From contig JALQBC010000010.1 in the NCBI GenBank assembly GCA_023375675.1, positions 186,001 to 250,000 of the forward strand: 64,000 nucleotides of DNA, given 5' to 3'. Both the position numbers and the translations under genes were made by a program. This stretch comes from Cytospora piceicola. Taxonomy: Eukaryota > Ascomycota > Sordariomycetes > Diaporthales > Cytosporaceae. Shown here piece after piece: positions 58,204 through 64,000 of the stretch (within the stretch, counting starts at the first letter, position 1; every line of letters begins with the position of its first letter). Below the pieces are notes generated by a model, which ran no database searches, was not told the DNA's origin, and saw nothing but the letters and a program-made list of their open reading frames with translations.

Positions 58204-59390
58204 CCCTGCCCTGCCCTGCCCTGCACTAAGGGGGCCTCCTCGGGTTCCTTTTGGGCGGGGAAAGGGTGTAAGTCGGTCTTGGGGACCTCCGGACACCTGG
58301 ACACTGTGCAGGACCGTGACGGCAGCGAAGTTGTGGTTGGAAAGAACGCAATGAGACGAGTGACTACTTTTATATTGACCAATTGGCAATAATGGTTATG
58401 AAGACGGGACTGAAGCTGATAGATAGGATGGGTGGGAATTACGACGAGTCACACAAGATGGTTGCCAGCATCGCACGGCTGTCGGCTCGACGGGACATCT
58501 GAATCCCCATATGGAGAAACGTTGGATGACCGGGAACAAGTGGAGCTTGTGAACATGTGCTCACACACAGCAACCTTGGAAGTCTCTTAGTGCTCTCACT
58601 AGCATAGGACGGGCCACATTTGTTAGTGTATTATCTCCCTCTGACTTGCCTCCAGCTGTCAGCAAGTCAGAAATATAAAGCATGTCCTTGCAGTTACATG
58701 GTACGGGGATGCAGAAGCACATTGCTATTGCTACCTAGGTACTTTGAACCCTAACTTGGACAGGAAACCTTATCCATTAGAGGCCGGAACCATAAATAAG
58801 ACCATGAAGCCATTGAGACTGTTATGATATCAATTCACCTGGCTGGGTATCAAAAATGGCCACTCTATTCTGGAATGCAGTATGTCTTGCCAACTTTAGT
58901 CGTCAATTTCCACATCTAAACAGCCACTGTGTAAGAAGCACACTGCAGGAGGAAACGAACAACGAATAAGCGAGACTAAATCTAGGAATTCTACCTGCTC
59001 GACCTGCGGCAGAAGCTTACGTGATAATCATCACTCGTCGTTCAGACCGAACTGCCGTCGGAAGGGCCGTGGATATCAAGGAGGTTCTAAGGGTGGTAAT
59101 GGACAAGGAAGCCGCCACATCAACTGCGAGCATCGTTAAATGCGGAGACAAGGTCACAGTCTGCCATTGCCTGTGAGAGGTGAGGCCGTGTATGGGCTGC
59201 GCGCCCCAATATGACACGTCTGTGCCTGAGGTCCTGTTCCCTGTCATCTGTACGTGCTGTACTGGACATTGGATCGAGCAGGGCTCTATATTCTCCGGCG
59301 GCCATAGTCGTTGGTGCTGTTGTCGTTGAGCCGCAGTATTGAGGATGTGGGCACACCCGAGTAAAGGGTTAGGATTAGTTGTCTCATGCT
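58204..59390. other. Intergenic, no gene supported
   Basis: Promoter of the FAD dehydrogenase and 3' flank of the second sugar transporter. Short ORFs only. Confidence 0.5.
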
Positions 59391-61332
59391 TTAGCCTGAC
59401 TTCGCCTGCGCGTTTTCAACTTGTTGCTGCTCGACCCGGTCCTCGTGAGCCTCAATCTCCTTCTCCTTAGAGTCCAAGACTTCCTCTGCGACTGGGTTGA
59501 CCCTGCCAATATTGGCATCCTTGCCATCGAACAGGAGCGCAACCTGCTCCAGACTCGGTCCCTTCGTCTGTCCCACTTGTCAGCACAGAGCCCACGTCGG
59601 CAACCAGGTGGAGGAACACAGATTTACCTCGATGAAGAATATGTAGACAACAGCGAACTCAACGAGAATCCAGCCGACGTAGAAGAAGTAATACTTCCAC
59701 CCAAAGGCGTCCATCCCGAGAGGGTTCACGTAGGTGTTGAAGGCGCCGCACGCACCGGTGAGGAGCCAGAACAAGGCCATGCCCTTCGCTCGAAGACCGT
59801 ACGGGAGGATCTCAACAACTGAGGATTGTGTAAGTCAGGTAGCACCAACAAGTGACAGTGATGACAGCGATGGGCTTGCTCACCATAGACCATCATCGCT
59901 CCAGTCCAGCCCAGGTTATGGACACCGTTATAGAGATAGATGAAAGCCACTGTGGCGTTTCCAGCAGATCGGCTGCCGGTCTCTACAAAGGTCCCAGTAG
60001 TTGCCGTGATGATAGAAAAAACCAGCCACATCAAGGCCATGCTCCACAGCATCAAGGTGCGCCTGCCAACTCGGGCTGGCAAGAAGGCAAAAGTCAGGGA
60101 GCAAGCGAAGCTGAACATATTGCTGGTCGCGGTGATGAGGGTCGTGTCCAAAGTCTTGGTGATACCTGCCGACTTCAGCATACTCCCCAGGTAATATGAT
60201 ATCAGTCCGTTGCCCGACCATTGCTTGCAGACACCACACCAGATCAGGATCAAGGATCGCCATCGGTTCCCACGTGTGGAAAACAGAGTCTTCCAGGACG
60301 TCTTCTTGGCGGCTATCTCCAATTCTATGGTCTGCCTGATCTCTTCGAACTCATAGCTGACGACCTGGTCGTTCTCGTTACCGGCAGCGTGGTACTTGAC
60401 CAGAACTGCTCGTGCTCGGTCTTCCTTGCCCATGCTGACCAGCCATCGTGGGGACCTTGAGATGGGGTGTTCATTAGTACTGCGAAAGAGATAGATGGTG
60501 GGTTGCGGGTGACTAGATACCTACTCCGGAAGTACAAGAGCACCAATCATAATAGCGAAGGATGGAAGTGCTTGGATGATTGTTGGCGTTCTCCACGCCC
60601 TGGAGAAGCCAGCGTTAGCAATGTCAGGCCAGAGCCATACACAATGCCAGTGGTCTAAGCAAGGGCCAATGCTTACCAAGTGCTCTTCAGGCTAAAAGAA
60701 CCGAAGGTGACCCATGATGCCAGAATCGACCCAGCGCTGTAAGTTGTGTTGGATATGGCAGTCGCAGTCGTCCTATGCGCAGGGTAGGCCAGCTCGCTGA
60801 TGAAGACCGGGCCAATCGCCCCAACCACGACGCCGCCCATGCCAAGGAGCAATCTTCCGGCGACAAACGCACCGACATTGATAACGGCAGTGCATATGGC
60901 GACCCCGATGAGGCACAGGATAGAACCAAACAACAAGCTGATACGTCTGCCGAAGCGGTCCGATATACTAGAGATAAAAATGACGCCGGCAATGTTACCA
61001 ATCCAGTATGAGGCGCTGAGAGCACCTAGAAGACTACCCGATGGGTGGCCAAAATCTGTGGTGATGCCTCCTATATCAGTTTCCCTTTCCTAATAGGGCG
61101 GAACTCAGATGAGTGGTGATTTACCGCTTTCCCACCGTGTCAGCTGCTGGATGTTGTTTATGAGAGAAGCATCATAGCCTTGTGTGAATTCGCTAAACAT
61201 CAGGAAGAAGAGGCCACAGTTTAGCCGGCGCAGACCAGAGTCCCTCCACCACGGTACCGTCTTGTTGTTGGTCGGGGTTGTGGCGGCGAGAGCATCACGC
61301 TCAGAACGGTTCTCATCTGACTTCCAGAGCAT
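59391..61332 (-). CDS. MFS sugar transporter (lactose/hexose permease-like)
   Basis: Six exons (61332-61125, 61070-60677, 60599-60525, 60455-59884, 59818-59628, 59567-59391) join in frame to 538 residues. The five introns are 54-77 bp. Landmarks are FTQGYDASLINNIQ in TM1, DRFGRR after TM2, PESPRWLVSMGKED restored across intron 3, QWSGNGLISYY in TM7, RVGRRT, and ETKGPSLEQVALLFDG after TM12 restored across intron 5. These are the sugar porter motifs. The start MLWKSDENRSERD was chosen as the Met that gives a polar N-terminus of family length; an in-frame codon at 61440 is less likely. The substrate is not readable. Confidence 0.9.
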
Positions 61333-62732
61333 GACTGCGACTCGGGACTGACCAAGTACAGTATCTGCGAAAGGGTAGAAACAGGAGCTGGGGAGGCGAG
61401 AGAGCACAGAAGAGCTGTCCACGGTCTGGAGAGGCGTCAAGGGAGGACATCATTAAGTACTGCCCTCCCCATGAAGACTGACACTCGGTTACACTTCCGG
61501 TAGCGAACCTTCCCCGCCATGCACGATGTCCAACGGCTCCCGTGCTTCACGGTATGGTCTCAGGCCGACTATACCAAGCCTGGGGATGAGTTGCTTCTCC
61601 AAGCTCACGAATTGGTGGGAAAATCGACCTCCCCCTCCCCACCCCCCGACGACTATCCTTACCCGATACCTCGTGGGGGAGTGAGAAACAAGTTGCGAGG
61701 GGGGTTTCCCCGCGTTCAACTGCCATCCAATGGTCGGGCGTAACGGAGTTGGGGAGGTTTGGCAGACAAGTTGATATTGGCTTCCAGCACCTATTATATT
61801 GGCGATGAAGCATGTTGCCACCTGGCAAACAACGAGAATGTGTGTCCCGGGCTTTGGACTAGGTCTGAATGACAGACAAGGCTCGAGACAAAAAAGTTCG
61901 ACAACTCGCGGGAGACACAGATCGGCCTCGTCCCAGAAGATCGAAGACGTAGAGTAAAACGGAAGTTCCTGTGAGGCAGGATAGCTTGTTTGGGGCACTA
62001 GTCCTGAGCGACATGGAGGGCATTCTCCCCCAAAAGAGGTACTGGTTGCGAATCAGCCCATGTTGTGCAAGCCGCTCAATTCCATCACCCTCAGCCCGAA
62101 TTTCGAATTGTCCTGTGGTAGTCCAATGAGTTGAGGCACGACGACATAGGATGGATGGTAGTGACAATGAACAGTGAGTGTTCCTAAGAAACCCAGACGT
62201 TTTCATTGGAAGCCCCAATATGGTGGATTGGTTATAAGTCCAGCGTAAGCATACCTACCTAAGTACCTAGGTAGGTAGTCAAGGAAACAAACATCTTCGA
62301 ATACATTGGGAAAGGGTTTGACTGAGGAAAAGAGAGGAAGGGGGTCGCCCATCATGGCTCCCATTATCGTACGTAGTGTGTAGTGAGGGGCTGGAATAAT
62401 AATTATTTATTCACTTAGCGAGGTTTTGCACCAAAGTAAGACCCCGCACGCTCCGATATTTTATGTACTGTGTATTTTGGTGGGGAAGCTTGGAGCTTCA
62501 AAGTTCCCGGGGTTTACAATTAAGATCGAACCCACCTTGATGATCACTGTCAACCCGTCAGCCAGACTGCCAGACTTGATCCTACCATCCCAAACTCGAA
62601 AAGGCAAACCTGGTTTTTGGCCTACCACGAACACGAAACGTACCCAAGTACCTTCGACTGCTTCGAACTCTCCCGAAGGCTCTATCTCGCAAAGAAAAAC
62701 AAAAACAAAAAAAGACACACAAGGCTTCCAAC
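61333..62732. other. Intergenic between divergent genes
   Basis: Upstream regions of the second transporter (-) and the ankyrin gene (+). A 'cctaagtacctaggtaggta' palindromic cluster lies at about 62254-62276. A 303-codon open frame from 62426 crosses into the ankyrin gene in the wrong frame and is a shadow. Confidence 0.5.
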
Positions 62733-63368
62733 ATGCCGCCCAACCCTTTCCTCCTCGCCGCAGACAACCCCTCCGCTCTGCTGGACCTCCTCCGCGAGGA
62801 CCCCAGCCTCGCCTCGGGCCAAGACGAGCACGGCTACTCCCTCATCCACGCCGCCGCGAGCTACAACCACCTCGATCTCCTGCGCGCCCTCGTGGACGAG
62901 TTCGGCGTGCCCGTCGACCTCCGCGACGAGGACTCCGAGACCGCCCTGTTCGTCGTCGAGACCGTCGAGGCCGCCAGGGTGCTGGTCGAGGAGCTCGGGC
63001 TGGACGTCGGCATCACCGGCGACGAGGGGCAGACGGCCCACGAGAGGATCGAGCAGGAAGGCGACTACCCCGAGGTTGCCGCGTACCTCGCGACCAAGGA
63101 GTCAAACGGGGTCAACGGGACCAGCGCCAACGGCGTTGGTCTGCCACCGGTCCCGCAGGGCCTGTCCGTCAACTTTGGCACAATGCCCGAGGGGGAGGTC
63201 GCGGAGGGAGCCCCCGACCCCGAGTTCAGGAGGCGTATCGAGGAGCTCGCCGCAAGGGAGGACTTCGACACAGATGCTGGCCAGGCGGCTCTCCGGCGCC
63301 TGGTGATGGAGGCTGTTGCCGGGGAGGAGCTGGCTGAGGATCGCAATGTCCGTCCTAGGCAAGGCTGA
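62733..63368 (+). CDS. Ankyrin-repeat protein, YAR1-like
   Basis: This is a single-exon 211-residue protein. Ankyrin repeats run from about residue 10 to 120: ADNPSALLDLLREDPSLASG, DEHGYSLIHAAASYNHLDLL (a textbook repeat), DEDSETALFVVET, and DEGQTAHERIEQEGDYPEVA. A linker and an acidic/Arg helical C-terminus follow (EFRRRIEELAAREDF). Size and layout resemble yeast Yar1, a chaperone for ribosomal protein Rps3, but the assignment to that orthologue is inference. A CAAAAACAAAAAA-type A-rich leader precedes the ATG. Confidence 0.8.
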   Translation: MPPNPFLLAADNPSALLDLLREDPSLASGQDEHGYSLIHAAASYNHLDLLRALVDEFGVPVDLRDEDSETALFVVETVEAARVLVEELGLDVGITGDEGQTAHERIEQEGDYPEVAAYLATKESNGVNGTSANGVGLPPVPQGLSVNFGTMPEGEVAEGAPDPEFRRRIEELAAREDFDTDAGQAALRRLVMEAVAGEELAEDRNVRPRQG

Positions 63369-63393
63369 AGCCAGTTGCCATAGCTGGCATCGG

Positions 63394-64000
63394 CTACTCA
63401 TGGCTTCTGATATCCCACAGCAGGTATTCGCCGGGGGAATCTGGCTGCCGTAGAAAGGTGGACTCGGCTGCGTCCCCCGCGAACCCCCTGGAGAAGGAGG
63501 AAACAGCCACGGAGAACCAGGTGCTGGAAGGCAATGCGAGGATGGTGTCCACCAACAACTGTCGGGTGAAGTGTGGCGAGAGAAAGCCTTCCCAAGTGAC
63601 GGTACATAATTTTGAGGCAGTTTGTTGCCCTGATTCGCCAGGTACCTGGTATCGGCTCAGGTATGGGTCAATCTTGTCTGTCGACGATACCCGTGGACTC
63701 TGAAGGCGGGTGAGAGATAGCCATTCATAGATCTCGCTTGCGAAGTCGGGGAGGTCTTGGGCTTCAGCATCGGAGATCATGTCGGAGCTTAGCTTTAGCG
63801 GTGGTACGGCAGCGTCTATATCCTCGGTGACCTGAGGAGACGACGTGCACTTGGACGGCTTGAAAGCTTCGAGGGGATCGGGGTTGGGAGCTGAGCGACG
63901 TCAGTAGGGCGCATACTCGAGTAGAAGAGGAAGTACATGTTGATGAAATGGCGAGTGTCCAGCAGGAGTAGGAAAGTGCCGGTAGGGAGCTGGCGACTCA
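63394..64000 (-). CDS. 3' part of an unidentified gene (cut by window edge)
   Basis: A 128-codon minus-strand frame ends at 63394. It reads MISDAEAQDLPDFASEIYEW, YLSRYQVPGESGQQ, TWEGFLSPHFTRQLLVD, WFSVAVSSFSRGFAGDAAES and ends LLWDIRSHE. The frame continues upstream (DPLEAFKPSKCTSSPQ) to about 63890, where a short intron seems likely. The C-terminus loosely resembles the RNase P/MRP p40 (Rpp40) family, but I am not sure. The 5' part is outside the window. The 3' end lies 25 bp from the convergent ankyrin gene. Confidence 0.5.

Noticed and set aside
62426..63337. 303-codon plus-strand ORF across the ankyrin gene start
   Set aside because: Low-complexity Arg/Pro/Gly reading in the wrong frame. 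The ankyrin frame has a proper start and motifs.

Overview
The window is nuclear DNA of a filamentous ascomycete (Pezizomycotina, probably Sordariomycetes). The evidence is short GT..AG introns of about 50-100 bp, GC-rich coding exons, fungal families (CAP10/GT90, Asl1-type GH128, DEF1, Dap1, 60S L28, kelch membrane protein, MFS and amino-acid permeases), and transposons depleted of CpA/TpG in the way repeat-induced point mutation (RIP) produces. I cannot name the species.

Left part (1-9.5 kb) is gene-poor and repeat-rich. It holds the 3' part of a tRNA gene, two TA-flanked inverted-repeat elements (325-915 and 8289-8478), a diverged 200-bp repeat present twice, a polytopic membrane protein with a CAP10/GT90 domain (1965-4982), and a small secreted cysteine-rich protein (6882-7070).

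From 9505 to 24913 lies one 15.4-kb LTR retroelement on the minus strand, with 189-bp LTRs, a 5-bp target duplication (TCAAC), a TGG-type primer-binding site and a polypurine tract. All internal coding is destroyed by RIP-like change. A Ty3/gypsy pol can still be read (reverse transcriptase, RNase H, integrase). Beyond the integrase is a second open region of about 6.7 kb whose end carries the hallmarks of a superfamily-1 (Upf1/Dna2-like) helicase. This oversized, helicase-bearing element is the most unusual object in the window. It stops 17 bp after the stop codon of a GH128 glucanase gene.

Right part (25-64 kb) is ordinary gene-rich sequence: GH128 glycosidase (-), DEF1 (-), a conserved unknown protein (+), a kelch-repeat membrane protein (-), ribosomal protein L28/uL15 (+), a small hydrophilic stress-type protein (+), Dap1 haem protein (+), a sugar transporter (+), an amino-acid permease (+), an FAD dehydrogenase (-), a second sugar transporter (-), an ankyrin-repeat protein (+) and a partial gene at the right edge (-). 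One RIP-damaged Tc1/mariner element (43756-45142) separates two of these genes. Exon joins were worked out by hand from splice signals and reading frame. The genes do not form an evident cluster or pathway.
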